In this document: positions 11,956 to 21,255 of the stretch, in pieces
Position numbering within the stretch: the first letter of the stretch is position 1
Layout: each line of letters starts with the position of its first letter
Source of the DNA: Spirogloea muscicola
Lineage: Eukaryota; Streptophyta; Zygnematophyceae; Spirogloeales; Spirogloeaceae
Reading direction: 5' to 3'
Assembly (NCBI GenBank): GCA_009602725.1
Contig: WELB01000419.1
Span: forward strand, 1 to 25,926
DNA length: 25,926 nt
The notes under the pieces: generated by a model
Seen by the model: the letters and a program-made list of their open reading frames with translations, nothing else
Database searches by the model: none
Told to the model about the DNA's origin: nothing
Made by a program: the position numbers and the translations under genes

Positions 11956-12670
11956 NNNNNNNNNNNNNNNNNNNNNNNNNNNNNNNNNNNNNNNNNNNNN
12001 NNNNNNNNNNNNNNNNNNNNNNNNNNNNNNNNNNNNNNNNNNNNNNNNNNNNNNNNNNNNNNNNNNNNNNNNNNNNNNNNNNNNNNNNNNNNNNNNNNNN
12101 NNNNNNNNNNNNNNNNNNNNNNNNNNNNNNNNNNNNNNNNNNNNNNNNNNNNNNNNNNNNNNNNNNNNNNNNNNNNNNNNNNNNNNNNNNNNNNNNNNNN
12201 NNNNNNNNNNNNNNNNNNNNNNNNNNNNNNNNNNNNNNNNNNNNNNNNNNNNNNNNNNNNNNNNNNNNNNNNNNNNNNNNNNNNNNNNNNNNNNNNNNNN
12301 NNNNNNNNNNNNNNNNNNNNNNNNNNNNNNNNNNNNNNNNNNNNNNNNNNNNNNNNNNNNNNNNNNNNNNNNNNNNNNNNNNNNNNNNNNNNNNNNNNNN
12401 NNNNNNNNNNNNNNNNNNNNNNNNNNNNNNNNNNNNNNNNNNNNNNNNNNNNNNNNNNNNNNNNNNNNNNNNNNNNNNNNNNNNNNNNNNNNNNNNNNNN
12501 NNNNNNNNNNNNNNNNNNNNNNNNNNNNNNNNNNNNNNNNNNNNNNNNNNNNNNNNNNNNNNNNNNNNNNNNNNNNNNNNNNNNNNNNNNNNNNNNNNNN
12601 NNNNNNNNNNNNNNNNNNNNNNNNNNNNNNNNNNNNNNNNNNNNNNNNNNNNNNNNNNNNNNNNNNNNNN
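11956..12670. other. Assembly gap (715 N)
   Basis: All bases are N. Sequence resumes inside a retroelement tail. Open frames crossing it are not real. Confidence 0.99.
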
Positions 12671-12800
12671 AGGATAGGGGCTGGACAAGCCAGCCCAAAA
12701 AAGAATGAACAAAGAACGAGAAGGGGGCCAGAGGAAGCCAGAGGAAGCGCTAAGAAACCAAAGCACACAAAGAAAGAAAGCAGCTACAAATTACTCAGGT
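12671..12800 (-). mobile_element. Retroelement 3' tail, truncated by the gap
   Basis: On the minus strand this matches the non-coding tail of the copy at 10030-10200: CTGAGTAATT just after the ORF stop position, GTAGCTGCTTT, GCGCTTCC, CTTCTCGTTC and GGGCTGG...CCAGCCCC. Homology starts almost exactly at the element's stop codon, so this copy is 5'-truncated to tail only. Confidence 0.65.
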
Positions 12801-13180
12801 TCCAGGCGCCTCTCCCGCCGCCACACCAACCGGCACGGCCCCCCACCAGCCATGCCTCCCGCGGCCGCCCCCACTGGCCTCCCACTTCCCGCTGCAGGCG
12901 CCGCCTTGTGCATTCCTCTGGGCTGGCCTCTCCCAGACACCAGTTGATATGGCCGCGCTTTTCTCTTTGCTGCAGGCGCCGCCACCGGCAACAGGCCAAA
13001 TCGGACCTCGTCCCCTTCCTTCGGGCTGGCTTGTCGAGCCCTCGCACGCTCTGGATGAGCTGTGGGACAACTATGTGGTACAGCCCCTTGTTCAGCAGCC
13101 AGGTGCTTTACAGAATCACTCAGCAACCGCTGCTGCAAAAGCAGCCGCAGATCAGAGGGGCGGTCGCGGGAGGCTCGTCC
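12801..13180. mobile_element. Scrambled retroelement fragments upstream of kinase B
   Basis: 12919-12960 (+) is the GGCTGGCCTCTCCCAG variant tail motif. 13115-13165 (-) matches the final codons of the element ORF (SDLRLL) with a small insertion that breaks the usual ending. The remainder is GC-rich and unassigned. No intact frame is supported. Confidence 0.4.
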
Positions 13181-13390
13181 GGAAACGGCCGGACAAGGGT
13201 TGTCAGGCAGGTGCCGGAAAGCGGCGGAGGGGGGCGGGGCGATATTCGCGGGGCACCTGGGGAGGGGGCCCCCACTGGGCGCGCGCCCGACAGAGCCGGG
13301 CCGTCCAGGGTGTGGCGGCGCGCCTTGGCCCCGTCCTGCCGCCTGGCCGGGGTTGGCGTCCCTCCCACCGGCTCCCCCCGCGCCGCCGCC
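13181..13390 (+). other. GC-rich 5' flank of kinase B (presumed promoter and 5' UTR)
   Basis: This 210-bp GC-rich stretch lies between the last retroelement fragment and the start codon. No TATA-like box is obvious. The bases before the ATG (GCCGCCGCC, with GCC after) give a strong initiation context. Transcription start is not determinable. Confidence 0.4.
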
Positions 13391-16300
13391 ATGGCCAGCG
13401 CCGTCGCGCCCTCCGGTGAGCGCCCCGCGCCGCAGCCCCCTCCGGCCTGCCTGCCCGGGGGCCTGCCTCCGCTCCCCGCGCTGACGGCGACTCCATCGGG
13501 AAGCGACGCAGGAGTCACCTCGGGGCTCGCCTCCCCCTCACCTCCCCCGCCTCGCCTCGTCGCAGGCGACTTGGACCTGGAGACGGGCGCGCCCGCGCCG
13601 CGCCTGCCCCCGCCGGCGCTCTCCCGGGCCGCGCTCGGCTCCGGCCTCTTCGCCCCCGCCCCGCCGGAGCCCGGCCCCCCGCCCCGGCGCCGCCCGAGCT
13701 GGCGCTCCCGCTCCTCCATCTGCCTGAAGCTGGCGCTCTTCGTCAGCATCCTGGTGCTCGTCACCTCCGGCACCCTGGCCCTCACCGTCTGGAAGTACGC
13801 CCACGACGACCTCGAGTCCGACATCCGCCTCAGGCTCGACACCGTCGCCACCTTCAAGCAGCAGCAGGCAAGCCAGGACGCGCGCGCCGCGCAGGACGCC
13901 ACATTCTCCTCCATGCTTGCTGTGGTGCCTCGGTACTTGGGCGCGGAAGCCTGGGCCTCCGATGTCCTGATGAGAAGCGAAGCGGCCGGGCGCCTCTACT
14001 CCTGCTCGCTGCTGCACTGCTGCGGCTGGGGTCCAACGGCTGAGCCCGACGGCATGGCCGCACTGCGCAGGTGCGGCAGTACCTGACTGAGGAGGAGGAC
14101 AAGGTGCGCCTAAATGCGGCGCGGAATTACATCCGCAACCTCACCAGCCGCTACTCTGACTTGGAGGGGCCCATCACCGACGCCGCCACCCTTGGAAGTC
14201 TCGAGCAGGCACAAGTGAGGAGAAACAGAACTCCCCCGCTTGGCTCTGCACCGCACTGCAGCAGCACCCTCTGACTCACGGGTGCACGGTGCCCGGTCTG
14301 GCGTCCCGGCTCGCTGGCAGAGAAGCAGCGTCCTCACGGAGTTGGTTGCAGAGAAGCTGCGTCACTCCAGGAGCTGTCATCTCATCTTGTCACACAGATT
14401 GAAGGTCTGAGACTGGAGGCGTGGTTGTTGCTCGTCAGCCGGCTTGGGCGTGGACCCTTTGATACAGACCTGAGCCCTTGCCTGGTTCCCCACTCATGCA
14501 GAAATACCTCGTGAGCAGCCTGAGCATTGTCCAGGAGTTTCTGTCGCTGGCTGTGTACAACAGGGAGGGCTTGCTGCTGTTGAAAGTGCGGCAGAATGCT
14601 ACAGGTGAGGCCTGCTGCAACATGGCGTCCTCGTGTGGGTGTGTCTCGCATTGGCCTGCAGCGGCAGGAAAGCACCTCAGTGGATGCACCTGTACCACGA
14701 GACCGCATCTGCTAGGCCCTTGATCCCCAGACTCGTTGCTGTCCACCAGAGACACAATGCTGCGCACACAGGTTGTCAGCCGTGTCTTGACATTGCCGCA
14801 CAACGACTGAGTGATACCTGCCAAGCTTGCAGGCGTACATGACCCGCCAGGTAAAGTGCCGCCGTTGCCAATGCCGCTGCCTGAGCACCGTACACCTGCA
14901 CAGTCAACGCTGTCCACAAGCATTTGCATCGAGCCTCCCTATCTCCACAAGGACGAGCTTCGGTTGAACATGACTATTGCAATCCTGGACCTGGTGGTAA
15001 GCAACGCACTCCAACAGGTCATGCCTTGCTGATCTCTACTCGAGAAGAGCTTTCATCACAAGTAAGAGATACAGCAGACGACGAGCACGCTCGCTTGAGA
15101 GCATAGGGATATGAGAGAAATAGAAGAGAGAGGCCACGGCATGCTGAGAAAGCAAGTCATACAACACAGATTAGTGCGTACCTCTGGAAGAGGTACAGGG
15201 TGCTGTTGGTCCCCACAGTATGGGGGTGAGATGACTGGTGCGCTTGCAGCACCAGGCACAGCTATCCTCCAAAGCATTGCAACTCTGTGACTGCCATAAT
15301 CGCGTGTCCTCCTGGCAGACGGAGGACCCCGTGGGCTGCATGCATGTGGTTATCAACGCTACCCAGCTGCAGGGGATTGTGCACGCGGCCACTGGTCTAC
15401 AGAAGACCGGGGAGATCCTGCTTGGCTTCAGCTTGGGTATACAACTACGACCCACCTTCCAGACAACAATGCTGGATGTGCGTTGCACATTCTCAGGGGC
15501 AAATCTCTCTACCGGACCTCTAAGCCCTTCCACTGACATGGGAACGTTTCCTACTTGTAGATAACAAGACTATCAACTACGTGGTCACACCCGAGAAGCA
15601 TCCTGCAATTACCAAGCAGCCCTTTTCTGGGCCCCTCGCTCTGGCCATTGGAGGCAAGTCAGGGTTCACCCGCAACCAAGACAATTGGAACGTGGCAGTG
15701 GCAACTTCATACATCCCTGTTGGATTCTTGGGCTGGGGTAAGGCCTGCCTCTGGTTGTTGCATTGATGCCACAAAACCTTCTCGTTCATTGTGAGCAAAG
15801 AATCACCCGGTCATCCCTTTTCGTGGCAACGTCATGCAAGCTCGTTGCCTGCAAGGTTCTTCTTGACTGCCGCATGCAAGAAGAACGCGTTCTGGCTGCA
15901 CAGGCAAGCTTGAAGTGGACTCAGTGAGCTCTGAAGCACAGGCCGCCTACTAGTCACTGTGTGGGCTAGGTCTTTGTCTTGCGATGTAGTAAGAACTGTG
16001 TCTGGTGGTATACGGTTGCCCAGGTCTTGTTGCACAGATTAACGAGAGCGAAGCATACAGATTGGTCCACGCACTCACCGTGGTCATCATCGTGGCAATG
16101 TGCGCCATCCTGTTCGTTGGGCTGGTCGCCACGCATTTCCTCGCCAAGGTCCTTGACCTGACCTCATTTCTGCAATGAAGATCTTGCAAGCATCCAGATA
16201 ACTATCTCCGCTCGGATACATGCGGCAGCCAGCGCTTTTTCTCGGCTTACTTGGTGCCTGCTTTACTCATTCCCTTGTTCTCCGTGGTGCTCTAGCTCTC

Positions 16301-19300
16301 CCGTTGGCCTCATATTGACATTATTGCTGACTCCAGCTTCTCTGCTCGCTATGTGGTCCAGTGGTTTGCAGCTCCCATCGTCGAGCTCGGGGATGTGGCC
16401 GTGGCTCTTGCAAAAGGCGACTTCACTGCAAGAGCCACCAAGCACAAGAGAACATACTGGCTGGATGAGATTGATGACCTGCACAATGCATTCAATCACA
16501 TGGCAGATGAGATCAAGGTTGCATACACCACACTGGAGCACAAGGTGCACTATCTACCCTTGTGATCCCTCGTTGGACAGCACAAAGTTCGTGCAAGACT
16601 GTGTGACAATGTTTACACACAGAATCCCCGATGGGACGGCGCCAATGTTGCTCACAGAGCAGCAAGTGCGGCTTGCAGACTCGAGTCGTCTCTCCGTACT
16701 TGCTGATTCCTTGTGGATAACCCGTGGCTGGGCACAGGTGAAGGAGCGCACTTGTGATCTGGCGTCTGCAAACGAGATCTTAGCAAAGGAGGTTGAGGAG
16801 CGCAGGAAAGTAGAGAAGGAGCTGCAAGCGGCAAAGAATGTAGCTGTGCAAGCGGATCAAGCCAAGTCGGCTTGGTTGGCCAACATGTCGCACGAGATTC
16901 GGACACCCCTCAATGGCATCATCAACTGCACTGAGCTGTGCCTCGACACAATCATGTCTGATGAGCAGCAGGAGCAGCTGGAACTGGTCTGCCCTTCTGC
17001 CACCTTATTCACCGGCTGCACTGAAAGTGTCGTTGCATGCAAAAGCTTTGTGTCACCAATGTGGGACTGTTCTTGATGGGTCGCTCTTAGAGAACGACAG
17101 CAGGCACAGAGGTGTAGGTCGCCATACAACGGGCATGCAGGCTCTCGCAAAATACTGAGAGCTACCTCTGTCTTGATCACTGTAGGTCCTGTTCTCTGCC
17201 AAGCACCTATTACGCCTCATCAGCGATATCCTTGATTTCAGCAAGATAGAGGCAGGCAAGTTGGACCTGGAGCAGATTGAGTTCTCCCTCCTGGACCAGC
17301 TAGACCATGCAGTTGCTGTGCTGTCAGCTAGAGCACGCAAGAAGGGGCTCTTCTTGGCAAGCATGTGCGAGCCTGCCATCCCAGATGCTCTGATTGGTGA
17401 TCCTGGCCGGCTTTTCCAGATCTTTGTGAATCTCGTGGGTAAGTACGGAAGCTACCATTTGCGCTGTTGTGCAGGGAGCATAATGCTAGACGCGTTACCA
17501 AGCTGAGCGGTTTGGATTCCATATATGGCACTGCATGCTTAGTAGCAGAAGTATTGGGCAGACTGAGTGCTTGATAGACAAGACCGGGCGGCAACTGAGT
17601 AGAATGTTGTGCGCCTCTGTGCTGGTGGGGCACTAACTGTGCCTCTTGATGATCTCTGCAGGCAATGCTATAAAGTTCACCCCAGACGGGGAGGTCGTTG
17701 TCACTGCCTCAATCATGGAGCACCTCGATCCTTCCCACATTCAGCTGCTCTTCTGCGTGCGAGACACTGGCATTGGCATACCAAAGAGCAAGCAATCTCT
17801 CCTCTTTCAAGCCTTCTCCCAAGTCGAGGCATCAACTACCAGGTGAACCTTTTGTGGTAGCTGACATACAGCTAAAGTGTGATGCTGAAGGGACCTTCCA
17901 TTTGTCCAGCTTTGACCTTCAGTACTGCATGTCGTGACGTCCGCTGAGGCTCCACAAGGTACTGACATGCAAACTACTCCATGCAGGGTGTATGGAGGTA
18001 CTGGACTTGGTCTGCTTATATCGAGCCGTCTATCTGCTGCCATGGATGGAAGGATGTGGGTTGAAAGTGATGAGAAGAAGGGCTCCAGCTTCTTCTTCAC
18101 TGCACGCTTCCTTGTCCCGCCCTCCCCCACACCAATCCCCGGCTCACTTTCCCCGAAAAAGGCGAGCTGCCTTGACGGTCTGAAAGTGCTCATCATTGAT
18201 GGCAACAAGACCAGCACGGAGATGACTCAGAACATTCTGGAGGTGGGTGGTAAGCTTGTGTTACAGCTTGGAAGTTCGTTGTCAGATTAGACCCCTGTCA
18301 AGGACGGGACTGGGAGGATCTGCACCCCTAGTCCAGATGTCTAGTTCAGCCAACCATCCTGAATTCACATTGCTTACTCAGCAAGTTGGCTTCTGGTACT
18401 GCAGAGATGGGCTGTGAGGTGTGCAAGTGTGTCGACTGTGGACGAGGGCTCAGAGAGGCTTGAGGAAGCGGTTGCTGGTGGGGAGCGATTCCATCTAGTA
18501 ATTGTGGACCTCTGGATCGGCTCCGACTACCCACGTGGGTACCCACGTGGGCAAGGCGAGGCTGACTATAAGAAGTCTGAAGTTGCCACTTTGTTGGCGA
18601 ACCTCAGACAGAAGCCACAACTGCTGGAAGTCTGGGCAAAAGAGGGTGTTGAAGCGGGTCAACCGCAAGGAGGGGAGCCAGAAGCTGGCGTGCAACTCAC
18701 TGAGCAGGTTGTAGAAGCTTCCCAGTATGCAAGTAGCCTCGAGACTCCCAGACTTGGCAGGACAAGCAGCAGGCATGGTGGGCAGTGCAGCAACTGCAGC
18801 CCAGGGCAATGTGGGCACTACGTACTTGACAGCCCGATAGAGGAGCGGGGGTCAGGATCTGCGCACGTGACACCATCCACCTCTCCGCATGGTGTACGTT
18901 ATGAGACGAACGATTTCTGCACAAGGTCTCCTGAATGTGACTCTCAAGCGGGCTTAGGTGAAGCTGCACACGGAGCTGGCACTGCCCGGGCTACTACAGC
19001 CTCGGGAGCATCACTCCCCGGGGCTGAGCACCGGTTGGAAAGCTGCAGGCTGCCCGTTGTGTTGTTAACCTCATGTGGGCACAAAGACATCGCCAGGTGA
19101 GTCTCGATATAGCTACGCCTTGGTCTTGGTTGTGATAGGAGATGCTTGAAGATGACGCAAGCACCCTTTACTTGCCTAGAAAAAGGGCTCGTAAAGCGCA
19201 CCATCTCTTGCAAGTCCATGAGCCGTAGACAGTACTTACTACCAGTGGCACTTCGTATAAGCTCCTTGAGTATCCACTTGCCTTGCAGGTGCTCGGAGCT

Positions 19301-20511
19301 TGACGTCGATACACATGCAGGGAAGCCTATCAAGAGAAACCTCCTCTTCAAAGCCATGCAGAAAGCACTGCAGCTTCGAGCAGTTTTGGACCTCAGTCCA
19401 CAGAGTTCCGGAGGCATACTAGAGTCTGTGGGTGGCGCCGAGGCTCCTCAGCAGCTCCATATCCTGGTGGCAGAGGACAATGTCATTAACCAGCGGGTAG
19501 CTCTGACACTTCTGAGGAAGTGGGGCCACATACCGATGCTTGCTAATACTGGTGCTGAAGCTGTGGAGAAGTTTCAAGGAACACATTTTGATCTGGTTCT
19601 TATGGATGTAAGCGCTGCCCACCTGCTTCTTGACCTGCAGCATGTTGTCAAGGATGTCCTGTGCTACTCCAATTTGCATCTGGAAGCCACTGCTCTGTGA
19701 GACTAGTGCTACGCTCATGCAGGAGTCGGTTCACACAGTGACTCTGTGATGGTCTGTCATGACAGTGGCTCTGTGATGGTCTGTCAGTCTGAGTCCTCAT
19801 ATTAGCAGATGCGAAGGGCGGCTTGCATGTCACTGGGATATGTCAATATGGGACCAACTTCTCCGAACGTTGGAAGTGATCGGTCATGTAACAGACTCAT
19901 CTGAAGCAGGAGGCGAGTGAATGGCACAATGGAAAGACTAACGTCACAAAACGCTCTGAATTCCTTCCAAACTCTCCATTCTGTGGTGCAGGTCCAGATG
20001 CCAGTATGTGATGGCTTGGAAGCAACAAGAAGGATTCGACTCTTGGAAGCTGACCTTGGAAAGCCTCCTACCCCAGTTGTTGCAGTAAGCTCCTTAGGAC
20101 CCCTGGTTTCACCTCTTCCCCACCTGCAACTTTCTGTCCAGGCTGAGATTGGGAGGCTTGCTAGTCTTTGACTGTGTCAGGTTGCAGAAGAGGTACTGAG
20201 GTGTATTTACACGTGCTGACGTATTACTCACTACGTTATCCCATGGTCAACCATCACTGAAGCTGGCACATATTTGTTCACACTCAAGAGTTTGTCATGT
20301 CTCATGCAGTGACAAGACAGGACCTCGTCTCAAGACTTTCACTTGTTGATGCTTGCAGATGACAGCTCATGCCATGGCCGGCGATGGAAATGTGTGCTTG
20401 GCAGCAGGCATGAACGCCTACATCAGTAAGCCTCTGAATGCTACAAAGCTCCAAGAGCTCCTTCGGATTGTCGCCAGCAGGGAAGGCCTTGTTGATGGAA
20501 AGGCATCTTGA
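13391..20511 (+). CDS. Hybrid histidine kinase B (Cache-like sensor, HAMP, HisKA, HATPase_c, REC, REC), complete
   Basis: Seventeen exons give 3537 nt (1178 residues): 13391-13415, 13566-13867, 14071-14214, 14502-14604, 14833-14996, 15319-15436, 15561-15737, 16024-16148, 16362-16544, 16738-16986, 17186-17438, 17662-17842, 17987-18242, 18405-19096, 19289-19607, 19992-20084, 20359-20511. TM1 is about residues 61-83, the extracytoplasmic sensor 85-360 ([10 protein letters not shown] and [13 protein letters not shown] suggest a double-Cache fold), TM2 361-384, HAMP 387-440, coiled coil to about 480, H-box His499, N-box Asn616, DTGIGIP at 649-655, GGTGLGL at 678-684, degenerate REC1 from about 740, and canonical REC2 with Asp1054, Asp1097, Thr1130 and Lys1152. 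It should autophosphorylate and feed a His-Asp phosphorelay. Start chosen for its strong context and matching intron phase with copy A. The second intron uses a GC donor (13868). The first intron (150 bp) is stop-free and in frame, so retention would add 50 residues. The fifth-exon start is the least certain boundary. Confidence 0.92.
14071..16148 (+). other. Extracytoplasmic Cache-like sensor region and TM2 of kinase B
   Basis: Exons 3-8 encode about 230 residues, residue 110 through TM2 at 361-384. Features typical of periplasmic or extracellular Cache sensors are an N-terminal helix after TM1 ([14 protein letters not shown]), a distal [12 protein letters not shown] strand pair, and a membrane-proximal strand PVGFLGWG then [13 protein letters not shown] leading into TM2. 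Copy A keeps the same exon lengths for four of these six exons but differs much more in residues here than in the kinase core. Ligand unknown. The Cache assignment is by motif and layout only. Confidence 0.6.
16738..18120 (+). other. Kinase core of copy B (coiled coil, HisKA, HATPase_c)
   Basis: 16738-16986 encodes the linker and H-box [10 protein letters not shown] (His499). 17186-17438 encodes [11 protein letters not shown] and GDPGRLFQI. 17662-17842 encodes GNAIKF, DTGIGIP and LFQAFSQ. 17987 to about 18120 encodes [13 protein letters not shown] and FFFTARF. Every motif needed for ATP binding and His phosphorylation is intact. Four of the exons have exactly the same length as in copy A. Confidence 0.94.
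18156..19380 (+). other. Degenerate receiver 1 of kinase B, split by a long disordered insert
   Basis: The beta1 end reads LIIDGN (Asp746, then Gly where a second acidic residue is normal). The phosphoacceptor strand reads LVIVDLW (Asp795) but lacks the usual M-P. About 180 Ser/Gly/Glu-rich residues follow before the beta4-like LPVVLLTS (976-983), and then the Lys-Pro pair KP (1003-1004). A receiver normally has fewer than 30 residues between these strands. Copy A has the same layout with an unrelated, Ser-rich insert. Phosphotransfer through this domain may be weak or lost. Confidence 0.75.
18530..18551. repeat. Two adjacent CCCACGTGGG palindromes inside the REC1 exon of kinase B
   Basis: Perfect 10-bp palindromes at 18530-18539 and 18542-18551 form a 12-bp tandem duplication coding YPRG twice. 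Each contains a CACGTG core (G-box/E-box), but the position is within coding sequence, so a regulatory role is doubtful. It lies in the disordered REC1 insert, where repeat expansion is tolerated. Confidence 0.85.
19443..20490 (+). other. Canonical receiver 2 of kinase B
   Basis: Encoded by three exons. ILVAEDN carries the acidic pair, LVLMD ends on phospho-Asp1097 exactly at the exon boundary, [16 protein letters not shown] follows, then MTAHAM (Thr1130) and AYISKP (Lys1152). All conserved receiver residues are present. This is the likely donor to an HPt protein. Confidence 0.93.
19736..19786. repeat. Two-copy 27-bp tandem repeat in intron 15 of kinase B
   Basis: A unit beginning CAGTG(A/G)CTCTGTGATGG starts at 19736 and again at 19763, nearly identical over about 24 bases. 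It lies between the REC2 exons. No function inferred. Confidence 0.8.
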
Positions 20512-21255
20512 CAGGTTATTCTGGTCTCCAGAACCAGTCCTTGGGAACATCGTGCACGTTACAGCTTTGTACATTATGCATGACCCAAGCTTGCCATACT
20601 AGAAGCTAGTGAATGCCAAGGCACAGACCAGGCATCCCACTGTGCCTGCTAAATGACACATTAGGATCACTGTTAATGAGTTACCACTCATGGGAGCACC
20701 GCAGTTGCCACTGCACAGATATCTCAAAGCTCCTAAAAGGCACCAGCCTCTGTACTTGTATGCATCACTAGTATAAGTGAAAGCAGCCTCTGTCCCATTG
20801 TCGGGGGCACAGGTAGGGTAGTGAGCCCGACTCGCAATTGACTCGACAGTCAACAAGTCGCTGTGGTGCAAAGTTTTGTTTGCAGAAATTAGTGCATGTT
20901 CCACTTTGAACACTCTACAAGAAGCCTTGCTAGGACACAAGATTGGAGGTGCAACAACCCGCTTGATGCCTACTCGAATTTGTCCTTCCTGTCTCATGAG
21001 TCAATTGATGTCCCACTGTCTACCCTCTCCTCCCTACAACTCCATAACCTCGCTGGAGAATCTTCTCAGCACTGTAATAAATACTATCACAACACATGCA
21101 ATGCTTGAATAGCTGCACTACTCCTCTATAAGTGATAGGCAAGAAATGGCTCCTGTAAGGGAACTATTTGAGCACACCATAAAAGCGTGGAGGTACAAGG
21201 GGCTGATCTTGCTGACTATCACCCTCAAGTTGTCAACTCTAAACCCAGCCTTCTC
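20512..21255. other. Convergent intergenic stretch between kinase B and the NLA-like gene
   Basis: These 744 bp lie between two stop codons on opposite strands, so both 3' UTRs must fit here or overlap. An ACTGTAATAAATAC stretch at 21071-21084 holds both a TGTAA and an AATAAA hexamer on the plus strand and could be a polyadenylation signal for kinase B, but this is weak. No protein-like frame seen. Confidence 0.5.

Noticed and set aside
13120-13914. Minus-strand open frame of 264 codons opposite kinase B exon 2
   Set aside because: It is an antisense shadow of GC-rich coding sequence that includes the conserved TM1 exon.
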